Source: Candidatus Poseidoniaceae archaeon
Lineage (GTDB): Archaea; Thermoplasmatota; Poseidoniia; Poseidoniales; Poseidoniaceae
NCBI GenBank assembly: GCA_013330285.1
Contig: DUIP01000210.1
Span: forward strand, 1,976-20,679
DNA length: 18,704 bases
Direction of reading: 5' to 3'
Both the position numbers and the translations under genes were made by a program. The notes below the pieces were generated by a model, which was given only the letters and a program-made list of their open reading frames with translations, did not search any database and was not told where the DNA came from. How positions within the stretch are numbered: the first letter of the stretch is position 1; the number at the start of each line of letters is the position of its first letter. Shown one piece after another: positions 7,750 through 15,337 of the stretch.

Positions 7750-8598
7750 TCACTCTTCGTGAAGAGAAAATCCTTCTTCGACGCTGTGGATGTCCAAACG
7801 CAAGATTCGCCGTGTGTCACGAATGTAATCCCTTGATGGCAGGTGGTCAACACCAATCTTCGCATTGACAGTGATGCAATCACCTGGAGAAAATTGATCA
7901 ACATATTCATCGGTGAGGACAGCCGTGATGGTAGGAACATCATCGGGCAACTGTTCATCTTTCAGGCATGTTGGATCGAATAATTCGACGTACTGGATGT
8001 CCTCATAGTAATTCGTTTCAAGGTCCATACGGATATCAAATGGGTCGGGCAAATCTTCTTTTTTAGCCCCTTTTTGGCGCTTCTTAATGCCGTTTCGGAG
8101 ACACACGCCGCAGTATTCGACCTCTTTTCGAGGCCGAGCAAGTCGTTCATCGACCGTCCATTGATGACCACATACATTGCAAATGTATGCTGAACGCTTG
8201 AGCCATCCCATGGCTCGACTGGTGCTATGGACAACGGCATCAAAGCGTAAAAAACGAGTTCTGTCACGCATTCGCAGGTCGATGAGGTGATACCTGTTCA
8301 ACTCTGAAATACCCACGATTCGAATCACAGGCCGAGGCTTAATGTTGTGATTTCGAAATTGCTCTTCAATGACGATTTGTCCAGATTGAAGGCATTTATC
8401 CATATCGCTTAGGAAGGATTGTCCGAGTCCCTTATGTGCCTCAAGGTCAGACCATTTGATCTCAAAACCCCAGACCGCTTCTTCACTTCCTTCCAAAGCC
8501 GCAAAGTCTGCTTTGCTGTTTTTTTGAAAGAAGGTGCGCCATGCTGCGAGGAGTTGTTTTTCTTTGGGCGTGGGTTCGGTTCCGGTTTTCTTCGACAT
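7750..8598 (-). CDS. MCM N-terminal-domain-like protein without the AAA+ helicase domain
   Basis: The 282 residues follow the order of an MCM helicase N-terminal half. A helical A-like subdomain comes first (about 15-95, with FEIKWSDLEAHKGLGQSFL). An OB-fold strand follows (RDRTRFLRFDAVVHSTSRAM), leading straight into a zinc ribbon with C140-xx-C143 and C163-xx-C166. The second OB half is then recognisable: NYYEDIQYVEL, LPDDVPTITAVLTDEYVDQF and SPGDCITVNAKI, matching the MCM pattern SxFxDxQxVxLQE ... PRxIxVxLxDDLVD ... PGDRVxVxG. The protein ends about 25 residues later, at TRRILRLDIHSVEE, just where a true MCM would enter the AAA+ ATPase. No Walker A or arginine finger exists in any frame here. 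The SD before ATG 8598 is weak. It could be an ssDNA- or MCM-binding accessory factor. The domain assignment is from my own motif reading. Confidence 0.72.
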   Translation of the reverse strand: MSKKTGTEPTPKEKQLLAAWRTFFQKNSKADFAALEGSEEAVWGFEIKWSDLEAHKGLGQSFLSDMDKCLQSGQIVIEEQFRNHNIKPRPVIRIVGISELNRYHLIDLRMRDRTRFLRFDAVVHSTSRAMGWLKRSAYICNVCGHQWTVDERLARPRKEVEYCGVCLRNGIKKRQKGAKKEDLPDPFDIRMDLETNYYEDIQYVELFDPTCLKDEQLPDDVPTITAVLTDEYVDQFSPGDCITVNAKIGVDHLPSRDYIRDTRRILRLDIHSVEEGFSLHEE

Positions 8599-8745
8599 GG
8601 AACTTGAGCCCTATTCCGACGGCTTTCAAAGGTTTCGCTCAGTTCAGGAATTTCACTCGAATTGAATAAAATACCAAGGCTAAGGTTCATGAGTCTCATT
8701 CATCTCGAGGAAATTGTTCCCTCTATGAGGAGGAGTGTGTACCCC
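8599..8745. promoter_or_regulatory. Divergent promoter region between the MCM-like gene and etfBA
   Basis: The strongest TATA-like element in the window, GAATAAAATA (AATAAAATA core, 8665-8673), lies here on the plus strand. It predicts transcription of etfBA from about 8695-8699 and a leader of roughly 50 nt. The etfB SD is the long GAGGAGGAG at 8727-8735, 10 nt before ATG 8746. No coding sequence is supported in this interval. Confidence 0.5.
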
Positions 8746-9483
8746 ATGACCAATATCGTTGTTCTCGTTAAACAAGTTCCAGATACCAATGCTAAAATCG
8801 TCGTCTCTGGCGACAGAGTGGACCTTTCTGCAGTAAAGAAGGTCATGAGCCCCTACGATGAATTTGCTGTTGAAACGGCGCTAAAGCATAGGGAGGCGGC
8901 TGGCGGTGAAGTCACTGCGCTTACCCTCGGCGGAGCAGGTGCAGACAAAGTCCTAAAGGATGCTAAAGCAATTGGCGTCGACCATATCGTTCGAATTGAC
9001 AGCGAGGGTGAACATGATTCAAATGCACTTCAATCCGCTCTTGCCAATGTGTTGACACAAATGGGAGCCGAAGTGGTCTATTGTGGCAAATCTGCCGCTG
9101 ACACAGGTGCGGGATCTACCGGTCCAGGCATTGCCGAGCGAATGGGTTGGGCATCGGTTTCAAACATCACATCGATCACCTTTGACGGCGGCATCAATGT
9201 CGTTGCACCAAGCGAAGGTGGCAACGCAAGAATTTCCGTACCGCTTCCAGCAGTGGTCTCCTGCGATAAGGGAGACATGAAGGTCCGAAAGCCAAACGTG
9301 AAGGGCATCATGCAGGCGAAAAAGGCAAAGGTTGAGGTCAAAAGTGTCGATATTCAAGCGTCGACCGTTTCAGTTGTTGCTCACAGTATGCCACCTGCAA
9401 AGCCAGCTGGTAAATCCTACGAAGGCGGCGCAGCCGCCGCAGAAGTCGCACGATTGCTCAGAGATGAGGCAAACGTAATTTGA
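8746..9483 (+). CDS. etfB: Electron transfer flavoprotein beta subunit
   Basis: With EtfA this forms the soluble FAD (plus AMP) heterodimer that takes electrons from acyl-CoA dehydrogenases. The 245-residue protein begins TNIVVLVKQVPDTNAKI, the standard EtfB start. It continues with MSPYDEFAVETALKHRE, EVTALTLGG, a GCGKSAADTG-type nucleotide-binding segment (YCGKSAADTGAGSTGP) and the EtfB signature region DMKVRKPNVKGIMQAKKA. The frame is open from a TTG at 8662, but ATG 8746 has the strong GAGGAGGAG SD and gives the family N-terminus. etfA starts 10 nt after the stop. It probably serves the glutaryl-CoA dehydrogenase in this window and other acyl-CoA dehydrogenases elsewhere. No ETF:quinone oxidoreductase is visible here. 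Confidence 0.95.
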   Translation: MTNIVVLVKQVPDTNAKIVVSGDRVDLSAVKKVMSPYDEFAVETALKHREAAGGEVTALTLGGAGADKVLKDAKAIGVDHIVRIDSEGEHDSNALQSALANVLTQMGAEVVYCGKSAADTGAGSTGPGIAERMGWASVSNITSITFDGGINVVAPSEGGNARISVPLPAVVSCDKGDMKVRKPNVKGIMQAKKAKVEVKSVDIQASTVSVVAHSMPPAKPAGKSYEGGAAAAEVARLLRDEANVI

Positions 9484-9493
9484 GGTGACCACC

Positions 9494-10426
9494 ATGACTG
9501 AAACAATTGTAATTGCTGAAATCGCAAAAGGAACCATTCACGCCACAACCTCTGAACTTGTCACAGCAGCATCCGCAATGGGAAGCGCACCAATTGTGAT
9601 CGTTCCATGCACCGATGCTTCAATCGCTGACGCTGCTGCATCAATTCAAGGAGCAAGCAGAGTCATCGCTGCAAAATCGGACGCGTTCACCAACTACGAC
9701 GCTGCCGGTTGGGCATCTGCTCTCGACGCCATCGCGCCTGCTGGAACAATTCTTACCGCTGCCACGCCACAATCAAAGGACCTCGCAGCTCGGCTCGCAG
9801 CTCGACGAAACCTTTCGGTCGTGCAAGATGTGGTTGCCATCAATGGAAACCAATTGACTTCACCAGTGTATTCAGGTAAAGCAATGCAAACCGTTGCGCT
9901 CTCCGGACCAGCAGTGGTGAGCGTTCGTGCCAATGTGTTCGATGCAGCACCAAGTGGTGGTTCAAACGAAGTTTCTGTTGTCGATACAACTGGTAATGTG
10001 GCCACTGCTGTTCAAGAGTTCATGGCTCGAGCATCCCAGCGTCTCGATGTTGCTGAAGCAAACATCATCATCTCTGGTGGCCGAGGAATGGGATCTCCTG
10101 ACAACTTCGTCCATCTTGAAGCGATTGCAGATACCATCGGTGCGGCCGTGGGCGCATCACGTGCAGCCGTCGATACTTGGGAAGCCATACCACACTCCAT
10201 GCAAGTTGGACAAACTGGAAAAACCGTCAATCCAAACCTGTACATTGCTGTTGGTATTTCTGGTGCGATTCAGCACCTTGCAGGAATGCGATCTTCGAAA
10301 TACATTGTAGCGATCAACAAAGACGCTGACGCTCCAATCTTCCAACATGCCGATTATGGTATTGTAGGCACTTGGGAAGAAGCACTCCCTGTGCTTCAAT
10401 CCACACTTTCTGGCATGATGGCATAA
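9494..10426 (+). CDS. etfA: Electron transfer flavoprotein alpha subunit
   Basis: This is the FAD-binding partner of EtfB, 310 residues from ATG 9494. The C-terminal FAD domain is well conserved: ISGGRGMGSPDNF, AVGASRAAVDTWEAIPHSMQ, VGQTGKTVNPNLYIAVGISG and AIQHLAGMRSSKYIVAINKD, followed by DAPIFQHADYGIVGTWEEALP. The N-terminal half is more divergent and alanine-rich, as is usual for the family. GAGGTGA at 9482-9488, overlapping the etfB stop, is the SD. A GTG at 9485 lies inside this SD and is not a credible start. The two subunits are translationally close and surely one operon. The stop codon directly abuts the stop of the convergent hydrolase gene (0 nt between). Confidence 0.95.
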   Translation: MTETIVIAEIAKGTIHATTSELVTAASAMGSAPIVIVPCTDASIADAAASIQGASRVIAAKSDAFTNYDAAGWASALDAIAPAGTILTAATPQSKDLAARLAARRNLSVVQDVVAINGNQLTSPVYSGKAMQTVALSGPAVVSVRANVFDAAPSGGSNEVSVVDTTGNVATAVQEFMARASQRLDVAEANIIISGGRGMGSPDNFVHLEAIADTIGAAVGASRAAVDTWEAIPHSMQVGQTGKTVNPNLYIAVGISGAIQHLAGMRSSKYIVAINKDADAPIFQHADYGIVGTWEEALPVLQSTLSGMMA

Positions 10427-11203
10427 TCAGGCATACTTGCCTCGACCGTACATGCCACCAGGACCAGCCCCCTCGCCAACGAATGGATTCGTCGCGCGCT
10501 CATGCCCAATTGTTGTGAGCGGCCCATGACCAGGGTAAACGATCGTATCGGCCTCAAGTGGCCACAATTGCGTGTGGATTGAGGATGCAAGCACATCAAA
10601 GTCACCACCAGTATCAGGTAGGTCTGTTCGACCAACTGAACCGGCGAACAAGGTATCGCCGACAAACAAATGATTTGGCCCGCCTTCGACGAGCAGGTTC
10701 AAACAACAGCCACCTAGGGTGTGACCTGGTGTATGAAGAATTGAAAATGGAAGGGTTCCAAACTCCATGGTCGTGAGCGGAACAAGTGGCTCATCTGCGA
10801 CTGCAGGTGTTGGGGCATTGAAGCCCCATCGGCGCGCAGAGGACTGTGCAAGCGTCTGAAGATAGGTGTCATCTTCGTGTAAGTACCACTTCACAGGATA
10901 GTGGAGAAGTAGATCAGGGATGTGGCCACTATGATCAAAATGTGCATGTGTGTTGACCAAAGCCACAACGCTCCGGTTTGGAATGCCCTCCAGTTTGGCC
11001 TCCTCTGAAGTTGAAGGTCCATTGGACCAATCAGGCCCTCTGCCCTCAAATCGATCAATCCAATTGATCAATCGTTGTGGTTCGCTACCGCCATCGATGA
11101 TCACTGTATCGCCAGTTTCACGATCGGTAACCACCGAACATCGCATCTGCAGAGCGCCAACAAAAAAACATTCAACCCAGGGGTTGGTGATGGCCATGGT
11201 CAC
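10427..11203 (-). CDS. Metallo-beta-lactamase fold hydrolase, glyoxalase II-like
   Basis: A complete set of metal ligands for a binuclear MBL-fold hydrolase is visible: H86, H88, D90 and H91 in NTHAHFDHSG, H161 in HTPGHTLGG, D183 in FVGDTLFAGSVGRTDLP and H226 in YPGHGPLTTIG. The VGRTDLP and GHERATNPF signatures are typical of the glyoxalase II / persulfide dioxygenase-like group of small hydrolases. The length (258) matches the single-domain members, which lack the glyoxalase II C-terminal helical domain. The start is GTG at 11203, with a good GAGGTGAG SD (plus-strand 11210-11217) 7 nt away; an ATG follows two codons later at 11197. It sits 24 nt behind the propeller/PKD gene on the same strand. 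The true substrate (S-lactoylglutathione-type thioester, persulfide or other) cannot be told. Confidence 0.88.
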   Translation of the reverse strand: MTMAITNPWVECFFVGALQMRCSVVTDRETGDTVIIDGGSEPQRLINWIDRFEGRGPDWSNGPSTSEEAKLEGIPNRSVVALVNTHAHFDHSGHIPDLLLHYPVKWYLHEDDTYLQTLAQSSARRWGFNAPTPAVADEPLVPLTTMEFGTLPFSILHTPGHTLGGCCLNLLVEGGPNHLFVGDTLFAGSVGRTDLPDTGGDFDVLASSIHTQLWPLEADTIVYPGHGPLTTIGHERATNPFVGEGAGPGGMYGRGKYA

Positions 11204-11227
11204 TCTATGCTCACCTCGTTCATCATC

Positions 11228-12874
11228 CTAAGCCTTGTTCAATGTCAACTGAATGGAATCACTTGACCATTGACCTTCGCTGTCACAGATGCGTAATTCA
11301 AACCTGTGAACCCCCGCATCAAGTCGCACTTTGACCTGCGGCTTCGATGAGATTTCCTTGCCTGTGGAGTCAACCCAAGACCACATGACAATTCTGTTTT
11401 GGACATCTTCGGAACCCATCCCATCCAACACAACGACTGCCGTACCGTCTTCGTCACAGACAATGGTTCGGTCATCCCCTGCCTTGGGCACCGGTGGAAT
11501 CGGAGCACTGATGGTTTCATTGAGTGCATCAAACAGATCCTCATCTGGCATCATGGCCATGTTCGAAAGTTCGTCATCCAGTGCTTCCAGCAACGTCGAG
11601 GCGTCGATGTTTAACGTTCCCGGCACCTCATCGTCAAGCTCCTCACTCAGATCGCCCAAAGCATCTTGCAGGGATTCAATGGAATCATCAAGTGTTGCCC
11701 CTTGCATATTTCGCTCATCTTCCGTCAATAATTCATCAACTGAATCATCAATTCTATAGATTTCTTCCGCCGAACGTTGAGGCTCGACGGATGCCTTTTG
11801 AAACCACTCGGTAAGTTCTGAAGGATCGACATCGATGTAATCATCAAGCAATGAAAAGGAGCCAATAGGTTCTGCATCGGTCCAATCGTTTTGATCTTCT
11901 CCGGCAAAGAAGCATACCCTCCCTTTGTTTGAGGCGACGACTAAGGATGGCATACCTTGATGTTCCATCTTCCAAAAGGTGCCATCTGAATGAGATCCAA
12001 ACAGGTAGAACCATGACGAAATGATAAGTTGGTTACCACTTACTGTGAGGTTTTGAACAGCATAATTCGTCCGCATGACCTCTTCATGAACCCCATCGGC
12101 ATACTTGGTCACAAGACCATCATCAAAACCACAATACAAAGCATCAGCACTTGATTGGCAGTGTGTGAGGCGGTTTTTCAAATCTGAACGCTGAATCAAG
12201 GTGTTGTGTTGAAGGTCCCAAACCTCCATCTCTAGGGCTTCTTCATCCCCATCGACAAGAGCATATCCTTCTCTTCCAATGATCAACTGCTCATCGTTGT
12301 GAGAACCAAGGACAGTGATGGATTCTCCAACCTCACCTCGGCTTGGTCGTTGCCATGTGACTTCGCCACCTTTGAGCACGTGTACCATACCGTCTTCATG
12401 AGCTACGGCGAGAAATTGGCCGACATATCGTGCTCTTAGCACACCCTCAATCGTAGGAAAACCGTCAGCCTTCTTTCCATCATAACCAATGACATGCAAT
12501 CGACCAAGTGCATCGACAACCGCCATGCTATTCGGTCCTTGGTGAAGTGAAAAACCACCACCTGGGATCTCTGTGGACCAAGCCACATGGGCATCTGAAT
12601 CTAAACAAGTGAGTCCATTCATGTCATCCAAAGCAAACAGGCGGTTACCACGTGAGCAGAGGCCAACCACGGTTGATTGACTCTTCCAATGGATTGATTT
12701 GTTCTTGGAGGCGTCTTCTGTGAAGTCTCCAATTGAAACTCGACCACCTTTCTCAGCCCATGCAAGAAAAGATTCGTCGCCTGCAAGGCACAGATGGGTC
12801 ACCTTTGCCTCTGGCCTGAACGCCACGTGGGCACTGAGCGTTTGGACCATGTAGCGTTCAAGAACGCATGCCAC
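11228..12874 (-). CDS. Beta-propeller protein with acidic linker and C-terminal PKD-like domain
   Basis: The function is not recognised. Residues 1-340 form repeated blade-like units (VTHLCLAGDESFLAWAEKGG, TVVGLCSRGNRLFALDDMNG, SMAVVDALGRLHVIGYDGKK, FLAVAHEDGMVHVLKGGEV, ALYCGFDDGLVTKYADGV), a WD40/PQQ-like propeller. Residues about 340-462 are a strongly acidic Asp/Glu/Ser/Leu-rich linker that is probably disordered. Residues 463-548 resemble a PKD/Ig-like fold, with PKAGDDRTIVCDEDGTAVVV, the central IVMWSWVDSTGK and a closing HRFELRICDSEG stretch. No signal peptide or membrane helix is seen, although PKD domains are usually extracellular. GTG 12874 is used because GAGGTT sits just upstream and a TATA-like box lies 41 nt before it. 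ATG 12850 is the alternative. It is followed by the MBL hydrolase and preceded by purF. Confidence 0.7.
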   Translation of the reverse strand: MACVLERYMVQTLSAHVAFRPEAKVTHLCLAGDESFLAWAEKGGRVSIGDFTEDASKNKSIHWKSQSTVVGLCSRGNRLFALDDMNGLTCLDSDAHVAWSTEIPGGGFSLHQGPNSMAVVDALGRLHVIGYDGKKADGFPTIEGVLRARYVGQFLAVAHEDGMVHVLKGGEVTWQRPSRGEVGESITVLGSHNDEQLIIGREGYALVDGDEEALEMEVWDLQHNTLIQRSDLKNRLTHCQSSADALYCGFDDGLVTKYADGVHEEVMRTNYAVQNLTVSGNQLIISSWFYLFGSHSDGTFWKMEHQGMPSLVVASNKGRVCFFAGEDQNDWTDAEPIGSFSLLDDYIDVDPSELTEWFQKASVEPQRSAEEIYRIDDSVDELLTEDERNMQGATLDDSIESLQDALGDLSEELDDEVPGTLNIDASTLLEALDDELSNMAMMPDEDLFDALNETISAPIPPVPKAGDDRTIVCDEDGTAVVVLDGMGSEDVQNRIVMWSWVDSTGKEISSKPQVKVRLDAGVHRFELRICDSEGQWSSDSIQLTLNKA

Positions 12875-12910
12875 ATAACCTCATCCCTTTGTTGCTAATT
12901 TCTCCGTCAT

Positions 12911-12919
12911 GATTTATGA
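12911..12919 (-). promoter_or_regulatory. Possible TATA box for the propeller/PKD gene, with nearby palindrome
   Basis: On the minus strand TCATAAATC lies about 41 nt before GTG 12874. A start of transcription about 26 nt downstream would leave a leader of about 15 nt, just enough for the GAGGTT SD. A perfect 12-bp palindrome, CAACCATGGTTG (12930-12941), sits immediately upstream of the box and could be an operator or chance. The 127-nt gap to purF holds nothing else. Confidence 0.35.
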
Positions 12920-13001
12920 AAAGCACTTCCAACCATGGTTGATGTTGCAACGAACGCTCCAAAGCAGAGAATTCATGGCTTGTGGGGGCGATAATCTCAA
13001 C

Positions 13002-14540
13002 TCATGAGCCATCGTTATGCAAGTCGATGACTTCATCGTCTTCAGAGGATTGGTGCTTTGCTGCATCATTGCGTGAAGTAAAAAGGCGTTCGAGGTAAGC
13101 ATCATCGATGTCTCCAGTCACGTATTCGCCACTGAAACAACTTGTGTCAAATCGCTGAGGTGCGTCTTCGCTAATCTGGGTTGCTTCGATCAAGTCGTCG
13201 AGTGATTGATAGAACAGACGATCGCTTCCGATGATTGTGTTGATTTCGTCAATGTTTTTCCCATTGGCAATGAATTCGGTGATGGCTGGCATGTCAATAC
13301 CGTAGACATTCGGATGTCGAACCGGCGGAGCAGCAGATGCAAAGTACACCTTGGCTGCTCCAACATCACGAGCCATTTCGATGATTTGTGCGCTTGTTGT
13401 TCCACGAACGATTGAATCATCGACGAGGAGGATGTTCTTTCCGGAGAATTCGTGTTCGATGGCATTCAATTTACGGCGCACAGATTTCTCTCGAAGCGCT
13501 TGGCCAGGCATGATGAATGTACGGCCAACATACCTGTTCTTGACGAAGCCTTCACGGTAATCAACTTGCAATGTTTCTGCCATCTGCAATGCTGCAATCC
13601 GCCCTGAATCAGGCACTGGAATCACAGCATCGATATCGTGCTCAGGCCATGTTTCGAGAATTCGTTCTGCTAATTTCTTACCTTGGCTTAATCGAGCATT
13701 GTAAACAGAAATACCGTCGATCACTGAATCTGGTCGTGCGAAGTAAACGTACTCAAAGATGCAAGGGGCTGCTTCAACTGGTTCAGCACATTGACGGGTG
13801 AAGAGATGGCCAGAATTAGAGATGAAGATTGCCTCGCCTGGCGCAACATCCCTGACCAGTTCGAACCCAAGGGCCGTGATGGCAACCGATTCGCTGGCTA
13901 CAATCCATTCTGTTTTTTCATCGACTTCGCGCTTACCGAAGACCATGGGGCGGATACCATGCGGATCTCGGAACGCAAGAAGGCCATAACCAGAAAGCAT
14001 TGAAACACAGGCATACGAACCAGTGACTGCTTTGTGAACGCCTTGAACCGCACCGAACACAGTCTCAATGTCCAAGTGTGGCTGACCATCGATGGACATG
14101 CTTGTTGATCGTATATCGAGTTCAACCGCGAGCATGTTCAGCAAAAGTTCGGAATCACTGCTGGTGTTCATGTGTCGATGATGCTTGTCGGTAAGCAATG
14201 TCTTGAGTTCTGAAGCATTGGTAAGATTACCATTGTGGGCAAGGCTCAGTCCGTAAGGGGAGTTGACGTAGAAAGGTTGGGCTTCTGCCCTTGAAGAAGA
14301 ACCGGCTGTGGGGTAGCGCACATGGCCAATACCAACATGACCTTGAAGACGGCGCATGTGCCGAGTGTAGAAGATATCCGAAACCAAACCGTTTGATTTT
14401 CGTAGACGGAATTGACCATCGAATTCGGTCATGATCCCCGCTGCATCTTGGCCGCGGTGCTGCAAAACAGTAAGACCGTCATAGATCAATTGGTTGACAT
14501 GGACGTTAGGTCGCCCTACAACTCCAATGATGCCGCACAT
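13002..14540 (-). CDS. purF: Amidophosphoribosyltransferase (glutamine PRPP amidotransferase)
   Basis: This enzyme makes 5-phosphoribosylamine from PRPP and glutamine, the first committed step of purine synthesis. The 512-residue protein starts MCGIIGVVG, so Cys2 is the Ntn glutaminase nucleophile, exposed by Met removal with no propeptide. Glutaminase landmarks are [37 protein letters not shown] and [10 protein letters not shown]. The synthase half has [16 protein letters not shown] and the PRPP loop [13 protein letters not shown] (371-383). It follows the E. coli enzyme closely along its full length, including the C-terminal tail ([15 protein letters not shown] ... IDLHNDGS) that most archaeal PurF proteins lack, which suggests acquisition from a proteobacterium. 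The ATG at 14540 has GAGGC 9 nt upstream. It lies 70 nt behind L37e on the same strand, a known archaeal neighbourhood. Confidence 0.96.
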   Translation of the reverse strand: MCGIIGVVGRPNVHVNQLIYDGLTVLQHRGQDAAGIMTEFDGQFRLRKSNGLVSDIFYTRHMRRLQGHVGIGHVRYPTAGSSSRAEAQPFYVNSPYGLSLAHNGNLTNASELKTLLTDKHHRHMNTSSDSELLLNMLAVELDIRSTSMSIDGQPHLDIETVFGAVQGVHKAVTGSYACVSMLSGYGLLAFRDPHGIRPMVFGKREVDEKTEWIVASESVAITALGFELVRDVAPGEAIFISNSGHLFTRQCAEPVEAAPCIFEYVYFARPDSVIDGISVYNARLSQGKKLAERILETWPEHDIDAVIPVPDSGRIAALQMAETLQVDYREGFVKNRYVGRTFIMPGQALREKSVRRKLNAIEHEFSGKNILLVDDSIVRGTTSAQIIEMARDVGAAKVYFASAAPPVRHPNVYGIDMPAITEFIANGKNIDEINTIIGSDRLFYQSLDDLIEATQISEDAPQRFDTSCFSGEYVTGDIDDAYLERLFTSRNDAAKHQSSEDDEVIDLHNDGS

Positions 14541-14610
14541 GATGTTGCCTCAACCAGACCAAATCTCGGCACTTTGTAGCCATTGCGCTTGTCGAAGAAT
14601 GAGAAATCAT

Positions 14611-14790
14611 TCAAGCTCTGGGTCGGTGGGACTTCTTTGCCCAACTGTGCTTGCGCATCCTTGCAGTTGCTCCATAACCGCACGAGGCGCAAACCCCTTT
14701 TTGCTTGTGGTAGGCGTTTCGTCCGCATCGGCGGCAGCGAATGTGAGTCGTCTTCTGACGCTTACCCATGGATGGAGTACCCTTCGACAT
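14611..14790 (-). CDS. rpl37e: Ribosomal protein L37e (eL37), 59 aa
   Basis: This gene is short and easily overlooked, but clear when the minus strand is translated. It starts [20 protein letters not shown] and continues [20 protein letters not shown], ending in a basic tail, [12 protein letters not shown]. The zinc ribbon is intact: C19-xx-C22 and C34-xx-C37. The MxKGTPSxGKR start and the CxxCG-YH-...-CxxCG(Y/F)G pattern are diagnostic of L37e, a large-subunit protein bound to 23S rRNA near the exit-tunnel side. The nearest SD is AGGTG, 6 nt before the ATG at 14790. A much stronger AAGGAGGAGG lies about 30 nt upstream. In many archaea an LSm (Sm-like) gene precedes L37e; here none is found and a membrane-protein gene takes that place. 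purF follows 70 nt downstream. Confidence 0.95.
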   Translation of the reverse strand: MSKGTPSMGKRQKTTHIRCRRCGRNAYHKQKGVCASCGYGATARMRKHSWAKKSHRPRA

Positions 14791-14869
14791 AGAAACACCT
14801 GATGTCTTCGCCCACCGACCTCCTCCTTATGAAAGCAACGGAGGCAGTTTTCGCTTTGCTCAATGAGAA

Positions 14870-15337
14870 TTATTCTTCCTCAAAGACAGTTCTTCGGGCT
14901 TTTTGAGCAGTGATGGTAGCAAAAGTGAAACCGAGTCCAAGAGCAAGCGAGAGAAGAATGGCTCCTCCAGAGACAAACATGTGGACGACATTGTAGAGGA
15001 TTTGTGCTCGAATGGAGCCGTTGTCTTCCATCAGCAGATCACCTTGGTTCAAGAGCATCACTGTGACAAGGACACCAATCGCTGCTGCTGCAAACATTCC
15101 AAACAATGGAGCCAGCGGCCTTTGTCGTGAATCTGCATAGAAAAACAGATTGCCAAGCAGAATGAGGGAGCCAAGAATGTAGGAAGTAAGAATGGCGTTA
15201 CCAAACCTCGGTAGGCTGTCAACGCCAGCGCCAATTGAGCCTCCAAGAGTGAAATCGAACGCCCACACTAAGACCAGAGGCAAAAGAAACGCCAACAGCA
15301 TCGCACGCCATGTGAAAACGAGACGATTGTCATTCAT
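14870..15337 (-). CDS. Four-helix membrane protein of unknown function
   Basis: I do not recognise this 155-residue protein. Four hydrophobic segments are evident: about 11-31 (RAMLLAFLLPLVLVWAFDF), 46-68 (GNAILTSYILGSLILLGNLF), 77-97 (PLFGMFAAAAIGVLVTVMLL) and 115-142 (NVVHMFVSGGAILLSLALGL, then GFTFATIT). The tail is short and charged (QKARRTVFEEE). The frame is open further up to 15478, but ATG 15337 is preferred: it overlaps the stop of the upstream 7-TM gene by 8 nt (ATGAATGA) and has GGAGG upstream. Translation of the two genes is therefore probably coupled, and they likely form one membrane complex. Confidence 0.7.
   Translation of the reverse strand: MNDNRLVFTWRAMLLAFLLPLVLVWAFDFTLGGSIGAGVDSLPRFGNAILTSYILGSLILLGNLFFYADSRQRPLAPLFGMFAAAAIGVLVTVMLLNQGDLLMEDNGSIRAQILYNVVHMFVSGGAILLSLALGLGFTFATITAQKARRTVFEEE

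Noticed and set aside
8518..8530. A run of T on the plus strand as an archaeal terminator
   Set aside because: It lies inside the coding sequence of the MCM-like gene (a Phe-Gln-Lys region on the minus strand).
12914..13105. 63-codon minus-strand frame at the 3' end of purF
   Set aside because: It overlaps the conserved PurF C-terminal tail in another frame and has no SD.
14516..14798. Minus-strand frames of 63-70 codons in the purF upstream gap
   Set aside because: They are out-of-frame shadows of L37e; the L37e frame explains the region with an intact zinc ribbon.
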